A stretch of 63,434 nucleotides of DNA from an uncultured Eubacteriaceae bacterium (GCA_947625585.1 CANQOZ010000001.1:1-63434), one strand, 5' to 3'; positions 43,118 to 52,539 are shown, counted from the stretch's first letter. A program made the numbers and translations. Notes: a model not told the origin generated them from the letters alone.

Positions 43118-44377
43118 TTATTTTAAGAATCCTGCATGTTGACGAAGTGTCATTTCGGATTCAAGTTGTTTAACAGTGTCGATAGCAACACCAACTACGA
43201 TTAATAGGGAGGTTCCACCAAATTGTAGGTTAACACCGCCCATGAAATGGCCAATGAAAATAGGTATAACAGCTACGATGGCCAAGAAGATAGCACCAAA
43301 TACAGTTAATCTATTAACAATCCTTTCTAAATATTCAGCAGTCGGTTTCCCAGGACGAATACCTGCAATATAACCACCTTGTTTTTTGAGATTATCAGCA
43401 ACATCATACGGATTAAAGGTTACTCGTGTATAGAAGTAAGTAAATGCAATTATCAATATGACATAGATCGTTGTTGAGATTGGTGAACCCCAAGCAAAGT
43501 GATTTGAAACCCATTGTTGGAAACCAGAGTTTGGCATAAAGTTGGCAATAGTTGCAGGGAACAAAGTAATGGATGAAGCAAAAATGATTGGAATAACTCC
43601 AGCCATATTTATTCTCAAAGGAATATAAGTACTTTGTCCACCATACTGTTTTCTACCAACTACTCTTTTAGCATACTGAACTGGAATCCTTCTTTGAGCT
43701 TCTGTTACAGCTACTACCCCATAAACAGCGATTACCATACCAATTAAAAGTAAAATTACACTGATAATGTCAACTGTACCTATTGTTAGGTAGTTGTAAG
43801 CAGTCATAATCGTATCAGGTATTCTTGAAATAATACTAATAAAGATTATTAAAGAAATACCATTTCCGATACCATTTTCTGTTATTAACTCACCTATGTA
43901 CATCAATAAGGTTGTACCAGCTGTTGTTACTAAAACAACTGTAAAGATGGTAAAAGGATCTCTGTTTAATAAGAAGTTTCCGTTTGTCAGGGAAATTCCT
44001 AATGACTGAACAAGTGCTAATACAATTGTTAAGTATTCTGTATAGCGAGCTATTTTTTTACGACCTTCATCACCTTCTTTAGAAATATTTTCTAAATACG
44101 GAATTGCAAAAGTAAGAAGGTTCATAATGATTGAAGCGTTAATATATGGAGTAATACCCATTGCAAAGATGGTAAAGTTAGAAAAGTTACCACCAGAAAG
44201 AATATCAAACAACCCGAATATTCCACCATCATTAACTAAGTTCTGTAATTCGCTGGTGTTTATGTAAGGAACAGGAATGAATGTACCTAAACGATAAACA
44301 AACAGCATCATTAACATATAGAGGATTTTACGCCTTAGATCTGGAATATCCCAGGCTTCTCTAAGCGTCTTTAACAT
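43118..44377 (-). CDS. secY: Preprotein translocase subunit SecY
   Basis: 419 aa, ten membrane helices. Signatures include GIFGLFDILSGGNFSNFTIF with the plug region, GNGISLIIFISIISRIP, and AQRRIPVQYAKRVVGRKQYG in the cytosolic C4-C5 area. It forms the protein-conducting channel with SecE and SecG. It overlaps the rplO end by 17 bases. Confidence 0.98.
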   Translation of the reverse strand: MLKTLREAWDIPDLRRKILYMLMMLFVYRLGTFIPVPYINTSELQNLVNDGGIFGLFDILSGGNFSNFTIFAMGITPYINASIIMNLLTFAIPYLENISKEGDEGRKKIARYTEYLTIVLALVQSLGISLTNGNFLLNRDPFTIFTVVLVTTAGTTLLMYIGELITENGIGNGISLIIFISIISRIPDTIMTAYNYLTIGTVDIISVILLLIGMVIAVYGVVAVTEAQRRIPVQYAKRVVGRKQYGGQSTYIPLRINMAGVIPIIFASSITLFPATIANFMPNSGFQQWVSNHFAWGSPISTTIYVILIIAFTYFYTRVTFNPYDVADNLKKQGGYIAGIRPGKPTAEYLERIVNRLTVFGAIFLAIVAVIPIFIGHFMGGVNLQFGGTSLLIVVGVAIDTVKQLESEMTLRQHAGFLK

Positions 44378-44828
44378 CTCCTAAAACCTCTACCTTTCCC
44401 CCATTTGCTTCAATTTGTTCTCTAGCTGATTTGCTGATTTTATGGGCTTTAACATTCAGAGTTTTTTCCAGTTTTCCTCTACCAAGAATTTTTAAGCCAT
44501 CGTTGAGCTTTTTAATCTTCTTAGTTTCTAGGAGTAATTCTGGAGTAATTTCTGTACCATCATCAAAAGCGTTTAAATCTTCGATATTTATAATTGCATA
44601 GTGCTTTTTAAATGGATAATTACTAAAACCCCTCTTTGGAATACGTCTTTGGATAGGCATTTGACCACCTTCAAAACCTGGACGAACTCCACCACCTGAT
44701 CTTGATTTTTGACCATCTTGACCACGGCCAGCAGTTTTACCAAGACCTGAACCTGGTCCTCTACCAACACGTTTCTTTCTATGTTTTGACCCGGGAGCTG
44801 GTTTAAGCGTATTTAATCTCATACTCAT
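44361..44828 (-). CDS. rplO: 50S ribosomal protein uL15
   Basis: 155 aa. LNTLKPAPGSKHRKKRVGRG and GLGKTAGRGQDGQKSRSGGG mark the extended rRNA-binding N-terminus. AGGAG is 8 bases before the ATG at 44828, which favours Met1 over Met3. Confidence 0.98.
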   Translation of the reverse strand: MSMRLNTLKPAPGSKHRKKRVGRGPGSGLGKTAGRGQDGQKSRSGGGVRPGFEGGQMPIQRRIPKRGFSNYPFKKHYAIINIEDLNAFDDGTEITPELLLETKKIKKLNDGLKILGRGKLEKTLNVKAHKISKSAREQIEANGGKVEVLGDVKDA

Positions 44829-44839
44829 AATACAGTCTC

Positions 44840-45022
44840 CTATACTTCTTTTACATCTAGCATAAAATCTACTTTATTAATCATTCCGCGAATGACTGGA
44901 GTGTCATCATGAATGACAGTCTGCCCAATTTTCTTTAAGCCTAAAGCTTTAACATTGGCAATTTGTTTCTTGTTTCGACCAATTAAGCTTTTCTTTAATG
45001 TGATTTCAAGTTTGCCTGCCAT
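44840..45022 (-). CDS. rpmD: 50S ribosomal protein uL30
   Basis: 60 aa, bacterial short form. LEITLKKSLIGRNKKQIANV and GLKKIGQTVIHDDTPVIRGM identify L30. Lies between rpsE and rplO. Confidence 0.98.
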   Translation of the reverse strand: MAGKLEITLKKSLIGRNKKQIANVKALGLKKIGQTVIHDDTPVIRGMINKVDFMLDVKEV

Positions 45023-45030
45023 TTTAACTC

Positions 45031-45540
45031 CTAATGACCGAGAATTTCTTCTGGTGTTTTACCACGTTTCTTTGCAACTTCTTCAACAGTGGTGAGACTT
45101 CTTAATCCTTGCATTGTGGCATTAACCATGTTACGAGCATTATTTGAACCAAGTGATTTTGTTCTGATGTCTTGAATTCCTGCTAATTCACATATAGCAC
45201 GAACAGGACCACCAGCGATAACACCGGTACCTTCTTTAGCTGGCTTTAATAAAACTTTACCAGCTCCGTCAACACCAATAACTTCATGCGGAATCGTTGT
45301 GTCAATTAATGGAACAGTAATTAGGTTCTTCTTTGCTTTTTCAACAGCTTTATGGATAGCATCAGGAATTTCCATCGCTTTACCATTACCGATTCCTACT
45401 TTACCTTTACCATTACCAACAACGACTAAAACACTAAAACGCATGTGGCGCCCACCCTTAACAACTTTGGTTACTCGGTTGATATTGACAACACGTTCTT
45501 GAAAATCGTTGTTTTCTGTTCGATTATTTCTTCTATCCAT
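45031..45540 (-). CDS. rpsE: 30S ribosomal protein uS5
   Basis: 169 aa. VVNINRVTKVVKGGRHMRFS, the GNGKGKVGIGNGKAMEIPDA loop and SLGSNNARNMVNATMQGL are diagnostic. S5 affects accuracy and mRNA entry. Confidence 0.98.
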   Translation of the reverse strand: MDRRNNRTENNDFQERVVNINRVTKVVKGGRHMRFSVLVVVGNGKGKVGIGNGKAMEIPDAIHKAVEKAKKNLITVPLIDTTIPHEVIGVDGAGKVLLKPAKEGTGVIAGGPVRAICELAGIQDIRTKSLGSNNARNMVNATMQGLRSLTTVEEVAKKRGKTPEEILGH

Positions 45541-45554
45541 TTGATTTCCCTTAA

Positions 45555-45923
45555 TTAGAACTTAAGTCCAGCTTCCCTAGCTCCATCAGCCAGTTCCTTA
45601 ACTTTTCCAGTATAAAGATAACCACCCCTGTCAAAAACAACTTCATTGATTCCAGCATCTAAAGCTTTCTGACCAATATCTTTACCAACAGCTTTAGCAG
45701 CTTCCTTAGAAGAAGTGGATTCAACCTGGTCTTTAATTGGGTTTAATAAGGTTGATGAACTTACGAGGGTCTTGCCGGATTTATCGTCGATAACCTGAGC
45801 ATAAATGTTTTTATTACTTCTAAAAACATTTAAACGAGGTCTTTCCGGAGTACCTTTTACCTTGTTGCGGATTCTTCTATGCCTTTTTAAACGATTTTTA
45901 TTTCGATTAACTTTTTTAAACAA
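45555..45923 (-). CDS. rplR: 50S ribosomal protein uL18
   Basis: 122 aa. RLKRHRRIRNKVKGTPERPR, VFRSNKNIYAQVIDD and VVFDRGGYLYTGKVKELADG identify L18, which binds 5S rRNA. Confidence 0.98.
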   Translation of the reverse strand: MFKKVNRNKNRLKRHRRIRNKVKGTPERPRLNVFRSNKNIYAQVIDDKSGKTLVSSSTLLNPIKDQVESTSSKEAAKAVGKDIGQKALDAGINEVVFDRGGYLYTGKVKELADGAREAGLKF

Positions 45924-45964
45924 TTTATCTTACCTTTCTTCTTATCTGTCAGGCATGGCCATTA

Positions 45965-46498
45965 TTACCCAGTTTTACCAACCTTACGGTGAATAACTTC
46001 GTCTGAGTATTTAATACCATGACCTTTATAAGGTTCAGGTGGACGTTTCATTCTAATAATAGCAGCGTGTTGGCCAACTCCCTGTTTATCTATTCCTTCT
46101 ACTACAACAGTCGTTGTTCCATCAACTCTTGTTGTAATTCCTTCAGGATCTTCAATTTCAACAGGATGAGAAAATCCAATATTTAAAACAAGCTTATTAC
46201 CTTGTTTAGCTGCCCTGTAACCTACTCCGTTTATTTCAAGTGTTTTTGAATAACCATTTGTAACACCTTCAACCATATTGTTGATAAGTGACCTAACTAG
46301 ACCATGATAAGCTTTCATTTGCTTAGAATCACTTGGTCTAGTACAAATGATTTCATTATCTTTAACTTCGATTTCTATGTTTGGATTTAACTCCTGGGTT
46401 ATGCTACCTTTTGGTCCCTTAACAGTTAAGGTATGGCCATCTAAGGTAACATCCACCTTTTCCGGAATATTTACCGGAGTTCTACCGATTCTTGACAT
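45965..46498 (-). CDS. rplF: 50S ribosomal protein uL6
   Basis: 177 aa from the ATG at 46498 (AGGAGG 5 bases upstream). A longer frame reaching back into rpsH is rejected. MSRIGRTPVNIPEKV, KGPKGSITQ and PPEPYKGHGIKYSDE are diagnostic of L6, which sits near the factor-binding centre. Confidence 0.98.
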   Translation of the reverse strand: MSRIGRTPVNIPEKVDVTLDGHTLTVKGPKGSITQELNPNIEIEVKDNEIICTRPSDSKQMKAYHGLVRSLINNMVEGVTNGYSKTLEINGVGYRAAKQGNKLVLNIGFSHPVEIEDPEGITTRVDGTTTVVVEGIDKQGVGQHAAIIRMKRPPEPYKGHGIKYSDEVIHRKVGKTG

Positions 46499-46512
46499 TA
46501 TATCCTCCTGTC

Positions 46513-46911
46513 TTACCAAACGTAACAGAGAACTTCTCCGCCAACACCGGCTTTACGTGCTTCCTTGTCCGTTAACATTCCTTTTGATGTAGAAATAATA
46601 GCTATTCCTAAACCGTTTAGAACTTTTGGAATTTCTTTTTTACCGGCATAAATTCTCAAGCTTGGCTTACTGATTCTCTTTAATCCAGCAATAACACCTT
46701 CCTTTTCCGGTGTATACTTAAGCGTGATTTTTATGTCGTCCCTTGGTTCCTTTTCTATTACTTCTACCTTTTCGATATATCCTTCATCTTCTAAGATATC
46801 AGCAATTTTCTTATTTATTTTTGAAAAGGGTATATTGACAGTTTTATGTTTTGCACTGATAGCGTTTCTTATCCTAGTTAACATATCAGCAATAGGATCT
46901 GATACTGGCAT
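46513..46911 (-). CDS. rpsH: 30S ribosomal protein uS8
   Basis: 132 aa. DPIADMLTRIRNAISAKH, LKRISKPSLRIYAGKKEIP and AIISTSKGMLTDKEARKAGV identify S8, a central-domain 16S rRNA binder and, in some bacteria, the spc operon repressor. Confidence 0.98.
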   Translation of the reverse strand: MPVSDPIADMLTRIRNAISAKHKTVNIPFSKINKKIADILEDEGYIEKVEVIEKEPRDDIKITLKYTPEKEGVIAGLKRISKPSLRIYAGKKEIPKVLNGLGIAIISTSKGMLTDKEARKAGVGGEVLCYVW

Positions 46912-46931
46912 TTAAAACCTCCCTGCTGAAC

Positions 46932-47117
46932 TTACCAACTAGCTTTTTTAACACCAGGGATTTCCCCTTTGTAAGCTAGTTCACGAAAACAGATACGGCA
47001 AATTCCATATTTTCTTAAGTAGCCGTGCGGACGTCCGCATATACGACAACGATTATATTCACGGGTGGAATATTTTTGTTTGCGCTTCTGTTTTTCAATC
47101 ATTGCTTTTCTAGCCAT
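46932..47117 (-). CDS. rpsN: 30S ribosomal protein uS14, zinc form
   Basis: 61 aa. Short zinc-binding S14 with Cys-X2-Cys twice (CRICGRPHGYLRKYGICRIC). Lies between rplE and rpsH. Confidence 0.98.
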   Translation of the reverse strand: MARKAMIEKQKRKQKYSTREYNRCRICGRPHGYLRKYGICRICFRELAYKGEIPGVKKASW

Positions 47118-47120
47118 GTT

Positions 47121-47675
47121 TTATTCCTGTTCCTCTCTCGCATATGGAAGACCCATTAAGTTAAGTAGTTCATGGGCTTCTTCATCTGTCTTGGCACTAG
47201 TAACAAACATAACATCCATGCCACGGACCTTTTCAACTTTATCGTAGTCAATTTCAGGGAAGATCAACTGTTCCCTAATACCAAAAGCATAATTGCCACG
47301 ACCATCGAAAGAATTATTAGATAATCCTTGGAAGTCACGAACTCTTGGAAGAGCTACATTAAAGAGTTTATCGATAAAATCATACATTTTTTGTTTTCTT
47401 AATGTAACTTTAGCACCAATGTTTTGTCCTTGTCTGACTTTAAAGTTAGCAACCGATTTTTTTGCTTTTAGTACAACCGGTGCCTGTCCGGTAATAATGG
47501 ATAAATCATTAATAGCGGCATCCAGGAGTTTCGGATTATCTTTGGCATCCCCTAATCCCATATTTACTACGACTTTTTCAAGTTTTGGCACTTCCATGTC
47601 ATTCTTATAGCCAAATTTTTCTTTCATGGCTGGAACGACTTCCTGAGTGTATTTATCGTATAATCGACTTTCCAT
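47121..47675 (-). CDS. rplE: 50S ribosomal protein uL5
   Basis: 184 aa. VPKLEKVVVNMGLGDAKDN, ITGQAPVVLKAKKSVANFK and the FPEIDYDKVEKVRGMDV segment identify L5, which binds 5S rRNA and P-site tRNA. Confidence 0.98.
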   Translation of the reverse strand: MESRLYDKYTQEVVPAMKEKFGYKNDMEVPKLEKVVVNMGLGDAKDNPKLLDAAINDLSIITGQAPVVLKAKKSVANFKVRQGQNIGAKVTLRKQKMYDFIDKLFNVALPRVRDFQGLSNNSFDGRGNYAFGIREQLIFPEIDYDKVEKVRGMDVMFVTSAKTDEEAHELLNLMGLPYAREEQE

Positions 47676-47686
47676 TCGTTTCTCTA

Positions 47687-48025
47687 CTAATCTAATTCTG
47701 CATTACAAACTTTACAGATCCTAGTTTTGCTGCCGTCTTCATTGATTCTTTTACCATAACGAACACCTTTACCACAGTGATCACAGTAAAGTAATACGTT
47801 AGAAGCATCAATCTTAGCTTCCTTTTCAATGATTCCACCCTGCTGATTTAGCTGAGTTGGTTTTTGGTGTTTGGTAACTACATTAACACCTTCAACAATT
47901 AACTTGTTTTCTTTTGGGAAAACTTTTGTAACGTTGCTAACAACACCTTTATAAGGACCTGTTATAACTTCAACTCTGTCTCCACTCTTAACGTGGACTT
48001 TATTGTTCTTTTTCTGTTTGGCCAT
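47687..48025 (-). CDS. rplX: 50S ribosomal protein uL24
   Basis: 112 aa. KOW motif in VKSGDRVEVITGPYKGVVSN, then EGVNVVTKHQKPTQ. A C-terminal CDHCGKGVRYG and CKVC cluster suggests a zinc-binding end. L24 initiates 50S assembly. Confidence 0.98.
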   Translation of the reverse strand: MAKQKKNNKVHVKSGDRVEVITGPYKGVVSNVTKVFPKENKLIVEGVNVVTKHQKPTQLNQQGGIIEKEAKIDASNVLLYCDHCGKGVRYGKRINEDGSKTRICKVCNAELD

Positions 48026-48034
48026 TTTTACTCC

Positions 48035-48403
48035 TTATAGGACTTCTGGTGCTAAAGACACAATTTTCATAAAGTCTTTATCACGAAGTTCACGGGCGAC
48101 TGGCCCAAAAATACGAGTTCCTCTTGGGGTATTGTCATCTCTGATTAAAACAGCAGCATTTTGGTCGAACTTAATATAAGAACCATCATTCCTTCTTAAT
48201 CCATTTTTTGTTCTAACAATAACTGCTTTAACGACATCACCTTTTTTAACTTCCCCACCAGGAGCTGCGCTTTTTACGGAACAAACGATAATATCACCGA
48301 CATTTCCATAACGACGGCCCGAACCACCTAAAACACGAATACAAAGTAATTCCTTGGCCCCTGTGTTATCGGCTACTTTTAATCTACTTTCTTGTTGAAT
48401 CAT
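48035..48403 (-). CDS. rplN: 50S ribosomal protein uL14
   Basis: 122 aa. IQQESRLKVADNTGAKELLC and RGTRIFGPVARELRDKDFMK are diagnostic. L14 forms bridge B8 and is the RsfS docking site. Confidence 0.98.
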   Translation of the reverse strand: MIQQESRLKVADNTGAKELLCIRVLGGSGRRYGNVGDIIVCSVKSAAPGGEVKKGDVVKAVIVRTKNGLRRNDGSYIKFDQNAAVLIRDDNTPRGTRIFGPVARELRDKDFMKIVSLAPEVL

Positions 48404-48422
48404 TTGAAATCTCCAACTTTAT

Positions 48423-48680
48423 CTAGACAGCCTTCTCGATTATTTCGACGAGACGCCAGTTCTTCTCTTTACTTAACGGACGTGTTTCTTCAATTCGTAC
48501 TAAATCTCCGATATTGCATTCGTTATTTTCATCGTGGGCTTTGAATTTAGAAGTCTTTGTAAATCTCTTCTTATAGATAGGATGGGCAACCTGCCTGTCT
48601 ATTGCAACGACAATCGTCTTGTCCATCTTATCGCTTACAACACGGCCAACACGAACTTTTTTATTTGATTTTTCTGCCAT
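48423..48680 (-). CDS. rpsQ: 30S ribosomal protein uS17
   Basis: 85 aa. VGRVVSDKMDKTIVVAIDRQ, HPIYKKRFTKTSKFKAHDE and RIEETRPLSKEKNWRLVEI identify S17. Confidence 0.98.
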   Translation of the reverse strand: MAEKSNKKVRVGRVVSDKMDKTIVVAIDRQVAHPIYKKRFTKTSKFKAHDENNECNIGDLVRIEETRPLSKEKNWRLVEIIEKAV

Positions 48681-48691
48681 TACCTAACCTT

Positions 48692-48898
48692 TTATTGAGC
48701 TTGTTGTTGTTCATGTTCCCTTTCACAGATAATTGTCTTGGTACGTGCATAATCCTTTTTAACCGCACGAATCCTCATTGGATTTTCCAAGTTACCTGTA
48801 GCTTTTTGGAAACGAAGATTGAACAACTCCTCCTTAAGCTCCCTTAATTTTGCTTCTAATTCTGGAGTACTTAATTCCCTTAATTCTTTTGCTTTCAC
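48692..48898 (-). CDS. rpmC: 50S ribosomal protein uL29
   Basis: 68 aa, GTG start at 48898. KELRELSTPELEAKLRELKE, LFNLRFQKATGNLENP and the RIRAVKKDYARTKTI segment are diagnostic. L29 lies at the exit tunnel near the trigger factor site. Confidence 0.98.
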   Translation of the reverse strand: MKAKELRELSTPELEAKLRELKEELFNLRFQKATGNLENPMRIRAVKKDYARTKTIICEREHEQQQAQ

Positions 48899-48909
48899 CG
48901 AAATACCTA

Positions 48910-49329
48910 CTAATCTTCTAGATCCTCTTTCTTAACGATCTTTGTTTTTATTGGTAATTTATGCTGGGCAAGCCTTAAAGCTTCGAAAGCTGTTTCTTCA
49001 GGAACACCAGCCATTTCAAACATGATACGATCTGGTTTTACAACAGCTACCCAGTATTCAGGAGCACCTTTACCTGATCCCATACGTGTTTCAGCAGGTT
49101 TAGCTGTAACAGGTTTATCAGGAAAGATTTTGATCCAAACTTTACCACCACGACGAGTGTAACGTGTCATAGCGATACGAGCAGCTTCGATCTGATTTGA
49201 TGTTATCCAACCTGGCTCTAATGCTTGTAGACCATATTCTCCGTAAGTTACCTTATTACCACGGTGGGCTCTACCTTTCATACGACCACGTTGGACTTTT
49301 CTGTGTTTAACACGTTTTGGCATTAACAT
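48910..49329 (-). CDS. rplP: 50S ribosomal protein uL16
   Basis: 139 aa. MLMPKRVKHRKVQRGRMKG, the TRYTRRGGKVWIKIFPDKP segment and GSGKGAPEYWVAVVKPDR identify L16, which contacts A-site tRNA. Confidence 0.98.
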   Translation of the reverse strand: MLMPKRVKHRKVQRGRMKGRAHRGNKVTYGEYGLQALEPGWITSNQIEAARIAMTRYTRRGGKVWIKIFPDKPVTAKPAETRMGSGKGAPEYWVAVVKPDRIMFEMAGVPEETAFEALRLAQHKLPIKTKIVKKEDLED

Positions 49330-49340
49330 AAGATTTCCTC

Positions 49341-50090
49341 CTACTTGTTAGCAGCCCTGTTGTTTCGACGATTTCTATTATTTTTACGACCACGTCTTTT
49401 ACGTTTATTATTTCTATTATCAGGTTTTCTTTCGTTAGCTGTTTCAAGTATATCTTCACGTCCAGTTAAGACTTCGCCTTTGTTTAACCAAACTTTTACA
49501 CCTAATTTTCCATAAGTAGTATCGGCTTCAGCGAAACCATAATCGATATCAGCACGAAGTGTTTGCATTGGAACATTTCCTTCAGAGTAATGTTCACTTC
49601 TTGCAATTTCGGCTCCGTTTAGACGTCCAGCAACGGATGTTTTGATTCCTTTAGCACCAGCTTTTAAACTTCTTTGCATAGCTTGCTTCATGGCTCTTCT
49701 AAAAGAAGTTCTTCTTTCGAGCTGGGAAGCTATATTTTCAGCTATTAACTGAGCATCTAAGTCTATATTCTTAACTTCAACGATATTGATATAAACAGTC
49801 TTACCTGTTAATTTTTCTAATTTTTTCCTTAAATCTTCAATTCCTGCACCGCCACGACCAATGATCATTCCTGGTTTCGCTGCAAAAATATGAACTTTAA
49901 TCTTATTAGAAAAACGTTCAGTGACTATTTTTGAAATACCAGCTTGGTATTGTCCATTCTTAATGAATGTCCTTATTTCGTTATCTTCAATTAAATTATC
50001 AGCGAAGTCTTTATCGTTAGCGTACCACTTAGCATTCCAGTCTTTAATAATACCGACTCGAAGCCCATGTGCATTAACCTTTTGACCCAA
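49341..50090 (-). CDS. rpsC: 30S ribosomal protein uS3
   Basis: 249 aa. GQKVNAHGLRVGIIKDWNAK, the KH domain AAKPGMIIGRGGAGIEDLRK, and RRAMKQAMQRSLKAGAKGIK are diagnostic. The C-terminus is extended with a very basic Arg/Asn/Lys-rich tail (NRNNKRKRRGRKNNRNRRN). Confidence 0.98.
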   Translation of the reverse strand: MGQKVNAHGLRVGIIKDWNAKWYANDKDFADNLIEDNEIRTFIKNGQYQAGISKIVTERFSNKIKVHIFAAKPGMIIGRGGAGIEDLRKKLEKLTGKTVYINIVEVKNIDLDAQLIAENIASQLERRTSFRRAMKQAMQRSLKAGAKGIKTSVAGRLNGAEIARSEHYSEGNVPMQTLRADIDYGFAEADTTYGKLGVKVWLNKGEVLTGREDILETANERKPDNRNNKRKRRGRKNNRNRRNNRAANK

Positions 50091-50104
50091 GATTTTCCTC
50101 CTAA

Positions 50105-50476
50105 TTAACTTTCTTGATCTTCTTCGTCAAATTCTTTTAAAATCACGGTAATGTGTGATGTACGTTTTCTTATTGGAAAAGCTCTACCCTGTGGACCAGC
50201 TTTATATCTTTTCATAGTAGGTCCCTGGTCAGCATAGATAGTGTCAACATAAAGTCTTTCAATATCCATGTCATGATTGTTTTCAGCATTAGCCATAGCA
50301 GAACGAACAACCTTATCAGTCATACGAGCTGCCTTATTTGGTGTTAAAGCTAAGATTGAAAGAGCTTCACCTAATGATTTACCACGAATAAGATCAACAA
50401 CCAATTTAGCTTTCCTTGGGGAAACTCTCAGGTTTTTAGCTACTGCCTTCGCTTGTTTTACTTCTGTTTCTGGCAT
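50105..50476 (-). CDS. rplV: 50S ribosomal protein uL22
   Basis: 123 aa from the ATG at 50476 (TAGGTGG upstream). The longer frame back into rpsS is rejected. AVAKNLRVSPRKAKLVVDLI and the tunnel loop GPTMKRYKAGPQGRAFPIRK identify L22, a wall of the peptide exit tunnel. Confidence 0.98.
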   Translation of the reverse strand: MPETEVKQAKAVAKNLRVSPRKAKLVVDLIRGKSLGEALSILALTPNKAARMTDKVVRSAMANAENNHDMDIERLYVDTIYADQGPTMKRYKAGPQGRAFPIRKRTSHITVILKEFDEEDQES

Positions 50477-50486
50477 GTTAATCCAC

Positions 50487-50765
50487 CTACTGTAGTTGAG
50501 TCTTACGATCTCCTGAATGTCCCCTAAAAGTACGGGTAGGAGCAAACTCACCTAATTTATGGCCAACCATGTCTTCAGTACAATAGACAGGAACGTGTTT
50601 TCTTCCATCATGTACAGCAATTGTGTGGCCAACCATCTGTGGGAAAATAGTAGAAGACCTTGACCAGGTCTTGATTACGGATTTCTTCCCACTTTTATTC
50701 ATTTCTTCTACTTTTTTAAGTAAACTGTCTTCGATATATGGACCTTTTTTTAAGGAACGACTCAT
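50487..50765 (-). CDS. rpsS: 30S ribosomal protein uS19
   Basis: 92 aa. SRSLKKGPYIEDSLLKKVEE, KTWSRSSTIFPQMVGHTIAV and KLGEFAPTRTFRGHSGDRKT identify S19. Confidence 0.98.
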   Translation of the reverse strand: MSRSLKKGPYIEDSLLKKVEEMNKSGKKSVIKTWSRSSTIFPQMVGHTIAVHDGRKHVPVYCTEDMVGHKLGEFAPTRTFRGHSGDRKTQLQ

Positions 50766-50773
50766 ATTCTCTC

Positions 50774-51607
50774 CTATTTACTATTCCTGCGACGAACAAT
50801 ATATTTGTCAGAAGGTTTATTTTTCTTCCTTGTCTTATAACCAAGTGTTGGTTTACCCCAAGGAGTTACAGGACCTGGACGACCGATTGGTGCTTTACCT
50901 TCACCACCACCATGTGGGTGGTCATTTGGATTCATAGCAGATCCACGTACTGTAGGACGGATTCCCATGTGGCGTTTTCTACCAGCTTTACCAATACGGA
51001 CATTTTGGTGTTCAATATTTCCGACTTCACCAATTGTAGCTCTACAATTTAAATGAACTCTTCTCATTTCGCCTGATGGTAGACGAACAATAGCATAATT
51101 GTCTTCTTTAGCCATCAATTGAGCTGAATTACCAGCTGAACGGACTAATTGTCCACCTTTACCTTGTTTTAATTCAATATTATGAATTGAGGTACCAACC
51201 GGAATGTTCCTTAGTGGAAGTGCATTACCGACAACAATGTCTGCTTCTGGTCCAGAAACAACAACATCTCCATCTGTTAAACCAACTGGAGCGAGTATGT
51301 AACGCCTTTCACCGTCTTGGTATTCAATTAAAGCAATATTTGCGGAACGGTTAGGATCATATTCAATTCCAATAACTTTTGCTGGAACATTATCTTTATT
51401 CCTTTTAAAGTCAATGATCCTATATTTTCTTTTGGCCCCACCACCATGGTGGCGTACAGTAATTGAACCCCTATTATTTCTACCACCATTTTTCTTTAGT
51501 GATTTTGTTAGGGATTTTTCTGGTGTATGTTTTGTTACTTCATCATTGGTATTGACAGTCATATTACGTCTACCAGGTGAAGTTGGTTTATATTTCTTTA
51601 TGGCCAT
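50774..51607 (-). CDS. rplB: 50S ribosomal protein uL2
   Basis: 277 aa. KYKPTSPGRRNMTVNTNDEV, SITVRHHGGGAKRKYRIIDF and RGSAMNPNDHPHGGGEGKAP with its critical His are diagnostic. L2 supports the peptidyl transferase centre. Confidence 0.98.
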   Translation of the reverse strand: MAIKKYKPTSPGRRNMTVNTNDEVTKHTPEKSLTKSLKKNGGRNNRGSITVRHHGGGAKRKYRIIDFKRNKDNVPAKVIGIEYDPNRSANIALIEYQDGERRYILAPVGLTDGDVVVSGPEADIVVGNALPLRNIPVGTSIHNIELKQGKGGQLVRSAGNSAQLMAKEDNYAIVRLPSGEMRRVHLNCRATIGEVGNIEHQNVRIGKAGRKRHMGIRPTVRGSAMNPNDHPHGGGEGKAPIGRPGPVTPWGKPTLGYKTRKKNKPSDKYIVRRRNSK

Positions 51608-51619
51608 TTCTAACCTCTC

Positions 51620-51907
51620 TTAACTGGAAAAGATTTCTATATCTTTACTATCCGGTGTCAAGGTGACAATTGCTTTTTTCCAGTCTTTACGCTTTCCAAC
51701 CGATAAACCTTGGCGTTTTACTTTGCCTTTCATGTTCATGGTATTAACATCTGCTACATCAACATCGAAAATTTCTTCGACAGCTTTAGCAATGTCAATT
51801 TTGTTAGCTCTTCTATCGACTTCAAAAGTATATTTTTTATTGTCAGTTTGACTCATTGAATTTTCAGTAACGATCGGTCTAATTATTACATCTCTTGCAT
51901 CTTTCAT
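51620..51907 (-). CDS. rplW: 50S ribosomal protein uL23
   Basis: 95 aa. DVIIRPIVTENSMSQTDNKK, YTFEVDRRANKIDIAKAVEE and VNTMNMKGKVKRQGLSVGKR identify L23, the main tunnel-exit docking site. Start overlaps the rplD stop (ATGA). Confidence 0.98.
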   Translation of the reverse strand: MKDARDVIIRPIVTENSMSQTDNKKYTFEVDRRANKIDIAKAVEEIFDVDVADVNTMNMKGKVKRQGLSVGKRKDWKKAIVTLTPDSKDIEIFSS

Positions 51908-52530
51908 CGTTTCTGATAAACCTCCTCAATAAGGTCAACAGCATCTTTTGTAAGAACCAAGTAATCGTACTTGAGCATATCGTAAACATTGAGTTCACCA
52001 ACAAACGTAGTTTTTACTTTTGGAATACTATTTGTTGATTTAATTAAGTTACTATTAACTTTATCCGTAACGATTAAAGCTTTTGGTGTTTCGATTGCCT
52101 TTATAACATCAACCATTTCTTTAGTTTTTGGTGATTCAAGATCTAAAGAATCGATGATCTTTAATTCATTACTTTGGTTTTTATCAGAGAATACAGAACG
52201 AATAGCTAGGTTCTTTTTCTTTTTATTCATCTTTTTACTGTAGTCACGAGGTTTTGGAGCAAAGATAACACCACCGCCACGCCATAGTGGAGAGGTATTA
52301 CTACCAGCACGTGCACGTCCTGTACCCTTTTGTCTCCAAGGTTTTCTACCACCACCACGTACTTCAGCACGTGTTTTAGCGCTCTTATTACCTTGTCTCT
52401 GATTAGCTAAGTATTGGACTACTGCTTCATGTACTACAGGTTCGTTTGGTTCAATATCAAAAATATCCTCGTTGAGTTCTAACTCGTCAACGACTTTACC
52501 TGTTCTATCAATTACATCAATCTTAGACAT
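51904..52530 (-). CDS. rplD: 50S ribosomal protein uL4
   Basis: 208 aa. The tunnel loop SAKTRAEVRGGGRKPWRQKG and GRARAGSNTSPLWRGGGVIF are diagnostic. L4 is the autogenous S10-operon repressor in E. coli; whether it acts on the structured leader upstream of rpsJ here is unknown. Confidence 0.98.
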   Translation of the reverse strand: MSKIDVIDRTGKVVDELELNEDIFDIEPNEPVVHEAVVQYLANQRQGNKSAKTRAEVRGGGRKPWRQKGTGRARAGSNTSPLWRGGGVIFAPKPRDYSKKMNKKKKNLAIRSVFSDKNQSNELKIIDSLDLESPKTKEMVDVIKAIETPKALIVTDKVNSNLIKSTNSIPKVKTTFVGELNVYDMLKYDYLVLTKDAVDLIEEVYQKR

Positions 52531-52539
52531 GTCAACTCC